Shown one piece after another: positions 16,722-25,247 of a DNA stretch of 29,103 bases. Below the pieces are notes generated by a model. The model was given only the letters and a program-made list of their open reading frames with translations. It was not told the DNA's origin and made no database searches. Every line of letters starts with the position of its first letter. The stretch's first letter is position 1. Made by a program: the position numbers and the translations under genes. The stretch lies in NCBI GenBank assembly GCA_964612995.1, contig CAZTGE010000044.1, positions 1-29,103 on the forward strand, in the 5' to 3' direction. The DNA comes from SLQH01 sp964612995. GTDB taxonomy: Bacteria > Planctomycetota > UBA11346.

Positions 16722-17741
16722 TCAGGCCATCGTTTCGAGCATGTCGGCGGTGACCGGATGGCGTGGCGGTTCGCCGGCGAGGAAGCGGAGGATCTCCTCG
16801 GTGGCATAGCGGCCCATGCGCCGGACCTCGCCGGCCGAGGAGCCGGCGCGGTGCGGCGTCAGCCAACAGTTGGGCAGGCTGAGCAGCGGGCTGTCGGGTT
16901 CGGGCGGCTCGGGGTGGGTCACGTCGAGCATGGCGCAGATGCGACCGGTCTCGAGTTCGGCGATCAGGGCTGCCTCGTCGACCAGTTTGCCGCGAGCGGT
17001 GTTGATGAAGGTGGCTCCGTCGGGCATCGCGGCCAGGATCCGAGCGTCGATCATGCCTTCGGTCGCGGGAATGTTCGGCGCGTGCAGGCTGAGTACCTGG
17101 CTGCGGGCGGCCAACTGTTCGAGTTCGGCCACCGGTTCGGCCCCGAGCTGGGTGATCGCGTCGTCCCCGAGGTGGGGGTCATAGGCGAAGACGGTGAGAT
17201 CGGTGGTGCGCAGGCGCTCGAGCACCAGCCGGCCGATCGCGCCGAGGCCGACCAGGCCGACGCTGGTGCCGTAGTTGCCCTGATGGTCGTCTTCGCGCAG
17301 GGAACGCCAGGTGCGGCGTGGATCGGCACCTTCGCTGATGCGATGGATCCGGTCCTGGCAGGCGAACCAGTTCTTGTTGGCCAGCAGGATCAGCGCGAGG
17401 GTGATCTCGGCCACCGGTACCGCGTTGGCGTGCATCGCGGTGGTGACGCGGATTCCGCGCTCGAAGGCCTCGGGCGTGACGAAGCCCTTGACCGAGCCGG
17501 CGGCATAGCAGACGGCCGCGAGCTGCGGCGCTGCGGCGAGCAGCTCGGTATCGAGCTTGGGCATGCCCCAGGATCCGGTGAGCACCTGGGCATCCGCGAG
17601 CTGATCGGCGATCTGGTCGAACTCGTTGCTGCCGAGGAAACGCAGCCGCGCGACCTGACTCAGGCAATCGAGATCGTCATCGGTGAAGAATCTGCCGGCG
17701 TTCTCGCGGCTATGATGGAACGCGATGACCGGGTCGCTCAC
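16722..17741 (-). CDS. D-isomer-specific 2-hydroxyacid dehydrogenase
   Basis: The product is 339 residues. It is NAD-dependent and interconverts a 2-hydroxyacid and its 2-oxoacid. The Rossmann motif VGLVGLGAIG is followed by the catalytic trio: Arg in NTARGKLVDEAAL, Glu in HPEPPEPDSPL and His in LTPHRAGS. The exact substrate (phosphoglycerate, glyoxylate or other) cannot be set. The GTG start at 17741 has AAGGAG eight bases upstream. An ATG at 17762, overlapping the moxR stop as ATGA, would add seven residues and is the alternative. It is directly downstream of moxR on the same strand and probably co-transcribed. Confidence 0.88.
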   Translation of the reverse strand: MSDPVIAFHHSRENAGRFFTDDDLDCLSQVARLRFLGSNEFDQIADQLADAQVLTGSWGMPKLDTELLAAAPQLAAVCYAAGSVKGFVTPEAFERGIRVTTAMHANAVPVAEITLALILLANKNWFACQDRIHRISEGADPRRTWRSLREDDHQGNYGTSVGLVGLGAIGRLVLERLRTTDLTVFAYDPHLGDDAITQLGAEPVAELEQLAARSQVLSLHAPNIPATEGMIDARILAAMPDGATFINTARGKLVDEAALIAELETGRICAMLDVTHPEPPEPDSPLLSLPNCWLTPHRAGSSAGEVRRMGRYATEEILRFLAGEPPRHPVTADMLETMA

Positions 17742-17758
17742 GCGCTGGGCTCCTTGAA

Positions 17759-18790
17759 TCATTCACCGAGGGTGGCGGCGATAGCCGGATCCTTTTCGAG
17801 CGATCCGGCAGGAACGGATACCAGCTCGAGCAGGCGGGCGATGATGTCGTCGGTGGTCATGCCCTTGGCCTCGGCCTCGTAGCTGGTCTGGAGCCGGTGG
17901 CGCATGACCGGTCGGGCCATCGCACGGATGTCGTCGAGACCGACATGGGCCCGGCCGGCCATGGTCGCCCGGGCCTTGGCGCAGAGCACCAGGGCCTGAC
18001 CGGCGCGTGGGCCGGCGCCCCAACGCAGCAGCGGGGCGAGATCGGCGTGGCCACCATCGGCCACCGCGCGGGTGGCCCGGACCAGGGCCAGGGCGTAGCG
18101 CACCACGCCTTCGGCCACCGGGGTGGCGCGGACCTCGCGCTGGAGCGCCAGCAGCTGCACGCCGTCGAGTACCGGTTCGAGGTCGACCGCTGCGTTGCCG
18201 GTGGTGCGGGTGATGACTTCGAGCTCCTCGTTCTCGTTCGGGTAACGGACCACGATCTTCAGGAGGAAGCGGTCGAGCTGGGCCTCGGGCAGGGGGTAGG
18301 TGCCTTCCTGCTCGATCGGATTCTGCGTCGCGAGCACGAAGAAGGGACGTGGTAGCGGGCGGACCGCGCCGCCGACCGAGACCTGCCGTTCCTGCATCGC
18401 CTCGAGCAGCGCGGCCTGGGTCTTGGGTGGGGTGCGGTTGATCTCGTCGGCGAGGATCACCGACGCGAACACCGGTCCGGGAAGGAAGGCGAGCTCGCGT
18501 TCGCCGCTGGCCTTGTTCTCGCGGATGACCTCGGTGCCGGTGATGTCGGCCGGCATCAGATCGGGGGTGAACTGGATCCGGTTGAAGCTCAGCTTGGTGG
18601 TCGCGGCCAACGAGCTGATCAGCAGCGTCTTGGCCAGGCCGGGGACGCCTTCGAGCAGGCCGTGACCGCCGGCTCCGAAGGTGATGAGCATCTCTTCGAC
18701 CACCTCGTCCTGGCCGACGATGACCCGGGCGATCTCCCGCTTGAGTCGGGTGACGGATTCGGCCAGCTCGGCGCGCTCATACTCGGCCAT
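17759..18790 (-). CDS. MoxR-family AAA+ ATPase
   Basis: The product is 343 residues. Walker A GVPGLAKT is at 48-55 and Walker B reads VILADEINRTPPKTQAALLEAMQE, then the family motif FFVLATQNPIEQEGTYPLPEAQLDRFLL. MoxR proteins act as chaperone-like ATPases that activate or insert cofactors into partner proteins, usually with a DUF58 and von Willebrand A protein encoded next door. No such partner is visible: a dehydrogenase follows, and the upstream side ends in the assembly gap. The ATG at 18790 has GAGGAG upstream. Its promoter may lie in the unresolved sequence. Confidence 0.92.
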   Translation of the reverse strand: MAEYERAELAESVTRLKREIARVIVGQDEVVEEMLITFGAGGHGLLEGVPGLAKTLLISSLAATTKLSFNRIQFTPDLMPADITGTEVIRENKASGERELAFLPGPVFASVILADEINRTPPKTQAALLEAMQERQVSVGGAVRPLPRPFFVLATQNPIEQEGTYPLPEAQLDRFLLKIVVRYPNENEELEVITRTTGNAAVDLEPVLDGVQLLALQREVRATPVAEGVVRYALALVRATRAVADGGHADLAPLLRWGAGPRAGQALVLCAKARATMAGRAHVGLDDIRAMARPVMRHRLQTSYEAEAKGMTTDDIIARLLELVSVPAGSLEKDPAIAATLGE

Positions 18791-18820
18791 GGGTGCTCCT
18801 CGACGCTACGGTCATCATGC

Positions 18821-19030
18821 TGCGCATGCTCGCAGACCCGCACGCGGGCTCAAGGGTCAGCTTGCCCGCGTTGCCNNNNNNNNNNNNNNNNNNNNNNNNN
18901 NNNNNNNNNNNNNNNNNNNNNNNNNNNNNNNNNNNNNNNNNNNNNNNNNNNNNNNNNNNNNNNNNNNNNNNNNNNTGCGCATGCTCGCAGACCCGCACGC
19001 GGGCTCAAGGGTCAGCTTGCCCGCGTTGCC
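18821..19030. other. 100-N scaffold gap flanked by identical 55-bp ends
   Basis: Positions 18876-18975 are exactly 100 N. The 55 bases before (18821-18875) and after (18976-19030) are identical, from TGCGCATGCTCGCAGACCCG to the final GTTGCC. This fits two contig ends that overlap by a de Bruijn k-mer of 55 but were joined with a fixed-size gap. The real distance is therefore unknown and may be zero or negative. The last base of the repeat is the first base of the second 163-bp element, so that repeat probably caused the break. Translations spanning this region are not meaningful. Confidence 0.85.
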
Positions 19031-19192
19031 AGGGCGACTCACAGCTCGCCCCGGGAGCGCCAATCACCAGGTCGGCATGCCTTGCGTCGCCTCCACTTGC
19101 GTCCAACCACCCGGCCATCTTTGGTGCTTGGGCCATAGTGACTCAGGTGGAGGCGAGGCATGGCCCTCATGTGCGAGCCTTGAGTCGCCCTG
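19030..19192. mobile_element. 163-bp MITE-like element, copy 2 (inverted relative to copy 1)
   Basis: It begins CAGGGCGACTCACAGCTCGC and ends in the near-complement GCGAGCCTTGAGTCGCCCTG, with two mismatches between the ends. It is the same 163-bp length as copy 1 and, read against its reverse complement, differs at about 13 positions with no indels by hand count. The direct repeat CCCGCGTTGC flanks it at 19020-19029 and 19193-19202. On the right this is the first unit of a 9-bp tandem repeat (CCCGCGTTG), so a target duplication is not proven. No ORF is associated with it. It lies 124 bases before the next gene. Confidence 0.75.
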
Positions 19193-19216
19193 CCCGCGTT
19201 GCCCGCGTTGCCCGCG
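19193..19216. repeat. 9-bp tandem repeat CCCGCGTTG
   Basis: Two full units and the start of a third follow the element (CCCGCGTTG at 19193 and 19202, then CCCGCG). A single unit occurs on the other side of the element and at the end of the 55-bp duplicated contig end. It probably contributed to the assembly break. Confidence 0.6.
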
Positions 19217-19316
19217 CGATGCGCCTGTGATTGATGCAGCATGGCCGCGGTGCCGGCTTGGCTCTTGTCAGGACCACGGCGAGACATGCACTGGAACCGT
19301 ATTCCAGGAGGGATCC

Positions 19317-19904
19317 ATGCGCGCTTTGATCGTCTGTCTGTTCACCACCGTGCTCGCCTTGCCGATCACGGCCGCAGAGGGCTCCGACAGCGGGATGAGC
19401 GAAGAGGCGGCGGCCGCGGCGCAGGCCGAGGCCGAACGCCGGGCCCAGCCTTCGCCGGTCCCCGGTCTGACCGTTGGCGAGTACGAGGACATGCCGTCGT
19501 TCGACCTGCCGCTGCCGGAGATCTTCGACGAGAACACCACGACCGAGGACCTCGCCGACCACGCCTTGATCGTCGCGCGCCATGAACGTCAGTCGGGCGA
19601 GCTCGAAGGGGTCGACCTGGAACAGCGGGTGGCCTACATCGTGCACACGTGGAAGCCGCAGCTCGCTGCTCGCGCACAGCGGATCGAACAGGCCAAGGCC
19701 GAACGTGCTGCCCGGACCGAGCACGAGGTCGAGCAGGCCCGGATCCATCATCAGTGGCAGCTGGATGAGGAAGAGCATGCCGCGGCGCATCGCAAGCAGA
19801 TGACCATCGAGCGTCGCGCCGCGCTGGTCGACCCGCTGAGCCCGGAGCAGCGCGCCGAGCTCGAGGAGATGGTCCGCAAATACCAGGAGCGCAAGGACGG
19901 CTGA
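19317..19904 (+). CDS. Secreted protein with charged coiled-coil, unknown function
   Basis: The product is 195 residues and I do not recognise its family. It has a clear signal peptide (MRALIVCLFTTVLALPITAAEG) with likely cleavage near residue 20 and no lipobox, so it is probably periplasmic or exported. A Pro/acidic segment follows (about 45-80). The rest, from about 85 to 195, is a long, highly charged Ala/Glu/Arg/Gln helix likely to form a coiled coil. The ATG at 19317 has AGGAGGGATCC directly upstream, a strong site. The last third (PLSPEQRAELEEMVRKYQERK) resembles a generic helical tail. No enzymatic motif is visible. Confidence 0.7.
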   Translation: MRALIVCLFTTVLALPITAAEGSDSGMSEEAAAAAQAEAERRAQPSPVPGLTVGEYEDMPSFDLPLPEIFDENTTTEDLADHALIVARHERQSGELEGVDLEQRVAYIVHTWKPQLAARAQRIEQAKAERAARTEHEVEQARIHHQWQLDEEEHAAAHRKQMTIERRAALVDPLSPEQRAELEEMVRKYQERKDG

Positions 19905-19994
19905 GGGCCTGTCATCCGCACTCGCCGCTGCCGGCGGCTCGATTGACACGCTTCGCCAGCGGTGGTCCGATGCGCCCGCAGAGGAGGGCGTGAC

Positions 19995-22511
19995 ATGCGG
20001 CATGGCGTAAGGATCACCTGCACCGGTATCGGACAGGGCAAGCACCGGCAGGACCTGATCATCTCGGGAGAACTCGAGGGCGACGCCTGGGCCCACGGGC
20101 TGGCCAGCATCAGCCATTGGAACGGTGCGACCCATGTGGTCACCAACGCCGCGCTCACTCACCACCGAGAACGCCTCACCGGACAGGTCGCCATCGCTGC
20201 CCAGCCGGACCGGTGGCTGCCGAAGGATCGCCGTCCGATCCAGTTCACGGTCGAGGTCGATGTGCCGCTCGACGGGAGCGCCGGCAGTTTCGTCTCCAGT
20301 TTCGGTGGCGAAGAGCGTCGTGGCGAGGCCACGGCCGAGCTGTGCGCGCCTGCGGCATCGCTTCCGCTCGACGCCGATCTGGTCCTCGATCTGATTCCCT
20401 ACGGCGAGTCGGGGCCGGTTGAGGATCAGCCCTGCTACACCGGCCGGGTCGTGCTGCGTGGCGGGAGGCTGCAGGGGATCGAACTCGGCAAGACCTTCCA
20501 CAAGCGCGCGGCGCGCTTCCATCGCCTCGACCCGCTCGACGCCCACATCGATGCCGATGCCTTCGTCGTCGAAGGCGAAGGCCCGGTCAGCGCCGCCTGC
20601 GATCTGCCGGCCCAGGAAGGGCGTAGCCGGTGGCGATTGAGCGGGTGCCGCGCGGGCGATCGGGTCGCCGGCAGCTTCAGTATCACCTGGCCCGGCGCGG
20701 AGGCTCCGGTCACGCGTAACGGCGGCTTCAGCGGCACGATCACCGCAGCGCGGCCAGCGGACGTTCCGCCGGCGATCTGGCGCTACGAGGAGGACGACGC
20801 GCCGTGGTTCGAGCCGGTGGACGGACACCGGCCGGTGGCGCCGGGCGAGCACCCGCGACTGCTGTTCCGCCGCGAGGACCTGCCGCAGCTGCGCGAGCGC
20901 AGTCAGACCCCTGGCGGTCGCGCCATGGTGCGGCGGCTGCGCTTGCTTCTGGGCGAGGACGGCGAGCGTCTGCCGACCGAACGCAATCCCCATCCGACGG
21001 TCAACAAGAACGCGCGCGGTCCGGCCGAGCTCGGCTGTGGCGCCTTTACCGCCTGGCATTGCAGCGGCTATGCGCTGTTGCATGTGCTCACCGGCGAGCA
21101 GCGCCATGCCGAGCTGGCGTTCCAGGCGCTCGAGCTGCTGTGGCAGGGGGTTCCGGACCGCGACGAGCGTTACGCCTGGACCGGTGTCAGCGGTCTGCGC
21201 ATCGGTCCGGTGCTCGCCGGTGCGGCCTTGACCTACGACCTGTGTTACGAGGTCTGGTCACCGCAGCAGCGGCGCACGGTGGCACGCAGGCTCCAGGACT
21301 ACGACGACTGCGATCCGGAGCGGCGCTGGACCATCGATCGGATGCTCTTCGCCAACGGCTACCCGCCGGGGTCCAACCATTACGGAGCCTACATCGGCGG
21401 GCCGGGTCTGGTCGCGCTCGCGCTGCGCGGTGATCCCGACGCCGATCCCACGGCGATCGCACGCTGGCTCGATGGCGCGCATCAGGGCATCGTCCGGGTG
21501 CTCAGCTACGGCTTCGGCGAGCACGGCGGTTTCTCGGAAGGGCACCACCCCTCACGGCTGGCGGCCAATTCCGGGCTCATCGCGCTGTTCCAGGCCATGC
21601 GGGTCGCCGACGGGCGCGATTACCTGCGACCTCGGCCCAACGCGGCATGGCTGACCCTGCGCTGGATCCACTTGATCACCGCCGGCGCCGAGGGGCCGGT
21701 ATTCACGCATCACGGCACCTACGGCGGGGATGACTACGACGCCTGGGGCCTGTCGCACGGCGGCGAGTTCGCGGCAGGCTTCGGTGCGATCGACCCCGCT
21801 CTGCGCCCCGCCTTGCTGTGGACCTGGCAGCACTGCATCGCCGGCCGACAGGCCCGCGCCGATCGCGCCGATTGGCTGGCCCCCGGCGAGGACAGCCACG
21901 ATATCCTGACCTATCCACACCGCGCACTCCACGCCTTCGTCAACTGGCCGTTGGACCAGGAGCCTGTCGACCCGGCCAGCGTGTTGCCGCGGGTGTTCGC
22001 GGATCGCGTGCATGGCTACATCCATGCCCGCGACCGCTGGCAGGATGCCGACGACCTGCGCGTGTCGCTCGGGCTCGATACCGGTCCGCGCGGGTACTAC
22101 CGTTTCAACACCGGCACCGCAGCGCTGCGCATCGCCGCCGGCGATCGGCGGGTCGAGGCGGAGCTCGTGCTCCGGGAGCCCGAGGTGATCGCCTACCAGG
22201 AGGCGGCGGACGGTTCGCATGCGGTGGCCTGGTACGATCGCGACGGGGTCAGCAGCTGGTGGGTCGATCTCTCCGGCAGCGACGGCGTGCGTCTGGTGGG
22301 CGTCTGTGCCGGTCCCGCCGCCGCGGGTGAGGTTGCCTGCAGTGGCGACGGGATGCGTCTGTTCCGGTGCGAGCTGGATGCGACCCCGGCTTGGGTGGTG
22401 ACGCTCGACGGCGGCGACGCAGCGCCGGAGGTCGCCGGCGATACCGTCACCATCGCCGGCAGGAGCCTGACTTTCGACCGCCAGTGCGGTCTGGCGGGGG
22501 AACAAGACTGA
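19995..22511 (+). CDS. Heparinase II/III-like protein with unusual N-terminal domain
   Basis: The product is 838 residues. From about residue 285 it resembles polysaccharide-lyase-like proteins of the heparinase II/III group: LLFRREDLPQLRERSQTPGGRAM, an alpha-toroid-like helical region (AFTAWHCSGYALLHVLTGEQRHAELAFQALE, LAGAALTYDLCYEVW), then a beta-rich C-terminal part. The first 285 residues are beta-rich and I cannot assign them; they contain short repeats of the TGxVxI type. There is no signal peptide, unusual for enzymes that meet extracellular glycans. The ATG at 19995 has GAGGAGGG eight bases upstream; a Met 11 codons earlier has no ribosome site. The gene stands alone between the coiled-coil protein and a convergent hemerythrin gene. 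The substrate is unknown. Confidence 0.7.
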   Translation: MRHGVRITCTGIGQGKHRQDLIISGELEGDAWAHGLASISHWNGATHVVTNAALTHHRERLTGQVAIAAQPDRWLPKDRRPIQFTVEVDVPLDGSAGSFVSSFGGEERRGEATAELCAPAASLPLDADLVLDLIPYGESGPVEDQPCYTGRVVLRGGRLQGIELGKTFHKRAARFHRLDPLDAHIDADAFVVEGEGPVSAACDLPAQEGRSRWRLSGCRAGDRVAGSFSITWPGAEAPVTRNGGFSGTITAARPADVPPAIWRYEEDDAPWFEPVDGHRPVAPGEHPRLLFRREDLPQLRERSQTPGGRAMVRRLRLLLGEDGERLPTERNPHPTVNKNARGPAELGCGAFTAWHCSGYALLHVLTGEQRHAELAFQALELLWQGVPDRDERYAWTGVSGLRIGPVLAGAALTYDLCYEVWSPQQRRTVARRLQDYDDCDPERRWTIDRMLFANGYPPGSNHYGAYIGGPGLVALALRGDPDADPTAIARWLDGAHQGIVRVLSYGFGEHGGFSEGHHPSRLAANSGLIALFQAMRVADGRDYLRPRPNAAWLTLRWIHLITAGAEGPVFTHHGTYGGDDYDAWGLSHGGEFAAGFGAIDPALRPALLWTWQHCIAGRQARADRADWLAPGEDSHDILTYPHRALHAFVNWPLDQEPVDPASVLPRVFADRVHGYIHARDRWQDADDLRVSLGLDTGPRGYYRFNTGTAALRIAAGDRRVEAELVLREPEVIAYQEAADGSHAVAWYDRDGVSSWWVDLSGSDGVRLVGVCAGPAAAGEVACSGDGMRLFRCELDATPAWVVTLDGGDAAPEVAGDTVTIAGRSLTFDRQCGLAGEQD

Positions 22512-22626
22512 GGGGAGGCCGCCACGACACGGAGGCTTCTGGGTCCCTGGCCAGCGGCCTGCTGTCCGTCGGCTGGGTGAACCGCTGTGTCTGGGAGCTG
22601 GGGCGCGAGGAGGATGCTTTCGCTGC

Positions 22627-23043
22627 TCAGCCTTCCGTGGACGGCTCGCGTTGCTGGAGGAAGTCGCGTAGCAGCATGTCCTCTTCGAGCAGATGGCTGT
22701 CGACCCATTCGCACAGCAGCCGTTTCATGTCGCGCATGAAGGCGGTCTGGTCGGCGTTATCGTCGAAACAGCGTTCGAGAACGGCCATGATGCGTGCGTG
22801 GTCGACGCGCTGCTGATCGAGCCGCGGGTAGCCGATGCGTTCCATCAGCGCTTCCTCGGTGCGGAAGTGGTGGCGGCTGTAGCGGACAAGGCGGAACGCG
22901 GCGTCGGTGAAGGCGATGCCCGCGGCCGAGGGGCGTTCGATCGCCATGAGGACGTTGGCGATGTCGACCCATTCGCGGTGTTGTGCATCGATCTCTTGAT
23001 CGCCGGTGATCATCTGCTCATCGAACCGGATCGTTGACGACAT
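22627..23043 (-). CDS. Bacteriohemerythrin
   Basis: The product is 138 residues, a single hemerythrin domain binding O2 at a diiron site. The ligand pattern is complete: His22 (DAQHREW), His59 and Glu63 (HHFRTEE), His82 (DHARIM), His117 and Asp122 (HLLEED). Likely roles are oxygen storage, scavenging or sensing; in a diazotroph this could help protect nitrogenase, but the gene is 10 kb away from nif and the link is a guess. The ATG at 23043 has GAGGAG upstream; the frame is open further up without similarity. The 115 bases between it and the convergent heparinase-like gene hold nothing clear. Confidence 0.9.
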   Translation of the reverse strand: MSSTIRFDEQMITGDQEIDAQHREWVDIANVLMAIERPSAAGIAFTDAAFRLVRYSRHHFRTEEALMERIGYPRLDQQRVDHARIMAVLERCFDDNADQTAFMRDMKRLLCEWVDSHLLEEDMLLRDFLQQREPSTEG

Positions 23044-23073
23044 GAGCGCTCCTCGTTCCTGCTGCTGATGCAG

Positions 23074-23103
23074 ACACCCGGTTCGATTATGCGCATCGGG
23101 TGT
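23074..23103. promoter_or_regulatory. Dyad ACACCCG...CGGGTGT upstream of hemerythrin
   Basis: Exact 7-bp arms at 23074-23080 and 23097-23103 enclose a smaller CGAT/ATCG pair. The dyad lies 31-60 bases before the hemerythrin start and 47 bases after the MORN gene stop. It may be an operator for hemerythrin or a weak terminator for the MORN gene; there is no T-run. Confidence 0.4.
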
Positions 23104-23150
23104 GGAGAACAAAGCAGGGAGTGGAGCTGCGGCCGCTGCCGCGGGCGGAC

Positions 23151-23831
23151 TCAGTCGCCGCGAGCCTGGGCCGGATCGCCGGTGACCGGGTCGACGATGG
23201 TGGTGCCATCGGCGAGGTTGATCTCGTCGACGCGCTTGGTCCCGCGCTGCCAGGTGGCGACTTCGAGCAGTTGCCCGTTGTGGTGGAAGAACTTCCACTC
23301 GCCCGTGCGCTGGTCCGCGTCATAGGCGCCCTGCTCGAAGGGCTTGCCGTTGTCGTGCCAGCTGGCATAGGCGCCCTGCTTGAGTCCGTCGGCGTACTGC
23401 GCTTCGAGTTCCTTCTCGCCGTTGGCGTACCAACGCTTCAGGGTGCCGACCAGCTTCCCGTCCTCGTACTGCGCTTCTTCCCACTTCTGTCCGTTGGGGT
23501 GGTGGCGGACCCAGGTGCCGACCTTGACCCCGTCGGCGTAGGAGCCGCTCACCGCTGTCTGACCGTCGGCGTAGTCGACGCTCCACTTCCCGTTGTCGAT
23601 CGGGGTGTTCGCTTCGCGGGCGAGCGGATCCCAGGGGCGGGGAGCGGCGGCACCGGTCTGACTCGCGTCGGCCATGTCCGCGGCGCCGTCGGCGCCATCC
23701 ACCGCGCCGACGCTGGTCGGGGCGCCGTCGTCGTCCATCGGGGGCGACATGTCCTCGCCGCCGTCGCGCTGGCCACCGCCGCAGCCGACGAGCGCGAGGG
23801 TGATGCAGGTGGTCGCGAGCAGGTGCTTCAT
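23151..23831 (-). CDS. MORN-repeat lipoprotein
   Basis: The product is 226 residues. The signal sequence ends in the lipobox LVGC (lipidated Cys17), so the protein is probably membrane-anchored in the periplasm or on the surface. A low-complexity Gly/Asp/Ala linker (about 18-75) leads to five or six MORN-variant repeats of about 23 residues, with the pattern YADGxKxGxWxxxHxNGQKxEEAQY. Such repeats form beta hairpin sheets used in protein or lipid contact; no enzymatic activity is expected. The ATG at 23831 has GGAGG upstream. It stands between a hemerythrin gene and a mechanosensitive channel gene on the same strand, about 100 bases from each, and is probably separately expressed. Confidence 0.85.
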   Translation of the reverse strand: MKHLLATTCITLALVGCGGGQRDGGEDMSPPMDDDGAPTSVGAVDGADGAADMADASQTGAAAPRPWDPLAREANTPIDNGKWSVDYADGQTAVSGSYADGVKVGTWVRHHPNGQKWEEAQYEDGKLVGTLKRWYANGEKELEAQYADGLKQGAYASWHDNGKPFEQGAYDADQRTGEWKFFHHNGQLLEVATWQRGTKRVDEINLADGTTIVDPVTGDPAQARGD

Positions 23832-23951
23832 GCGGTCCTCCAAGGGTCCGGGAGCCCGGACCTGTCTGTGCAAGGGATTACATGCCATCGGTGGTGCGAT
23901 GCAATCCGGTGCTCGGCAAGGCGTACCCGGACCACCACACACGCGCGGCCT

Positions 23952-25247
23952 TCAGCCGGGGTGGGCCTGGGTACCGGCGCCACCGGCGCCACCGGCACCA
24001 GCGATCGCGCGCATATCGCTGCCGGAGGGGGACTGGAACACCCGCAGGCCGAACTCGGGAGCCATGGCGAGGATGTGGTCGAAGATGTCGGCCTGGATCG
24101 CCTCGTAAGCGGCCCAGGCGGTGGTCGCCGCGAAGACGTAGATCTCCAACGGCAGGCCCTGGGGGGTGGGCTGGAGATGGCGGACCAGGAACATCATCTC
24201 CTGGTTGATCTCCGGCTTCGCGCGCAGGTAGGCATCGACCCAGGCGCGGAAGGTGCCGAGGTTGGTCAGCCGGCGGGCGTTGACGATGGTGTCCGGATCG
24301 TACTGCGCGCTCTTGTTGTGGGCGGCGATATCGGCGCGCTTCGAGGCGATGTAGTGCTTGAGCAGGGCGAAGCGGCCGAAGCGGTCGAGGTCCTCGTCGT
24401 CGAGGAAGCGGATGGTCTCGATGTCGATGTAGATGGAGCGCTGGATCCGCCGGCCACCCGATTCCTGCATCCCCCGCCAGTTCTTGAAGCTGCTGCTGAT
24501 GAGCATGTGGGTGGGGATGGTGGTGATGGTCTTGTCCCAGTTCTGGACCTTGACCGTGTGCAGGGCGATATCGAACACATCGCCGTTGGCCTCGGCGTCG
24601 GGCATCTCGATCCAGTCGCCGATACGCAGCATGTCGTTGCTGCTCAGCTGGATCGCAGCGACCAGCGAGAGGATGGTGTCGCGGAACACCAGCAGCAGCA
24701 CCGCGGTCATCGCGCCGAGTCCGGAGAGGAAGATCACTGGCGATTTGTTGATCAGCAGCGAGAAGGCGGTGATGCCGGCCGCGGCGTAGATCAGGATCTT
24801 GACGATCGTGAGGTAACCCTTGATCGGTCGCTGGCGCGCCCGCGGGCCATGCGCGTAGACCTCGCCTACGGCGTTGAGCAGCGAGGCGATACAGCGGGCG
24901 GCGATGACCACCATCGATGCCAGGGCGACGCTGCTGATGATCCGGGCGGTGATCGTCGAGGCGGTCGTCATGCCGCCTGTGAGCGAGAGGCGTGTGATCA
25001 GGAATGCGCCGTAATAGCAGATCAGCGCCGGTACCAGCGCGGCCAGATGATTGAAGAAGCCGTGCTTGACGATGTGGTCGTCCCAGTGGGCGCTGCTGCG
25101 GGCGGTCATGTGCCGGATCACGGGCAGGATCAGGCGTCGGCTGATCAACAGCCCCAATGCCGCGAGGAGCAGCAGGACCGCCACCGCGATCGGCAGGTGG
25201 GACATCTCTGGCAGGGATTCGAGCATCTCTGGCAGGGATTCGAGCAT
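23952..25247 (-). CDS. MscS-family mechanosensitive channel (YbdG-like)
   Basis: The product is 431 residues. Five hydrophobic segments occupy about the first 200 residues. They lead to the pore-lining and beta domain of MscS-type channels (ILSLVAAIQLSSNDMLRIGDWIEMP, then VQNWDKTITTIPTHMLISSSFKNW). The inserted segment in the cytoplasmic domain and the NWRGM motif resemble the E. coli YbdG miniconductance group, which responds to mild osmotic downshock. The N-terminus repeats seven residues (MLESLPE twice) because of a 21-bp duplication. The C-terminus has a Gly-Ala-Gly tail from a 9-bp repeat. The ATG at 25247 overlaps the lysA stop (TGATG), so it is coupled to lysA. GTG codons just upstream are alternatives. 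Confidence 0.88.
   Translation of the reverse strand: MLESLPEMLESLPEMSHLPIAVAVLLLLAALGLLISRRLILPVIRHMTARSSAHWDDHIVKHGFFNHLAALVPALICYYGAFLITRLSLTGGMTTASTITARIISSVALASMVVIAARCIASLLNAVGEVYAHGPRARQRPIKGYLTIVKILIYAAAGITAFSLLINKSPVIFLSGLGAMTAVLLLVFRDTILSLVAAIQLSSNDMLRIGDWIEMPDAEANGDVFDIALHTVKVQNWDKTITTIPTHMLISSSFKNWRGMQESGGRRIQRSIYIDIETIRFLDDEDLDRFGRFALLKHYIASKRADIAAHNKSAQYDPDTIVNARRLTNLGTFRAWVDAYLRAKPEINQEMMFLVRHLQPTPQGLPLEIYVFAATTAWAAYEAIQADIFDHILAMAPEFGLRVFQSPSGSDMRAIAGAGGAGGAGTQAHPG
23974..24000. repeat. 9-bp tandem repeat at the 3' end of the channel gene
   Basis: CCGGCGCCA occurs three times in a row (the last as CCGGCACCA). It encodes a Gly-Ala-Gly run near the C-terminus of the MscS-like channel and is a candidate site of copy-number variation without frame change. 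Confidence 0.7.
25203..25244. repeat. 21-bp tandem duplication at the start of the channel gene
   Basis: CATCTCTGGCAGGGATTCGAG is present twice in perfect tandem (25203-25223, 25224-25244). It duplicates seven codons, including a Met, so translation could begin at either copy. The perfect identity suggests a recent event or an active slippage site. Confidence 0.85.
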
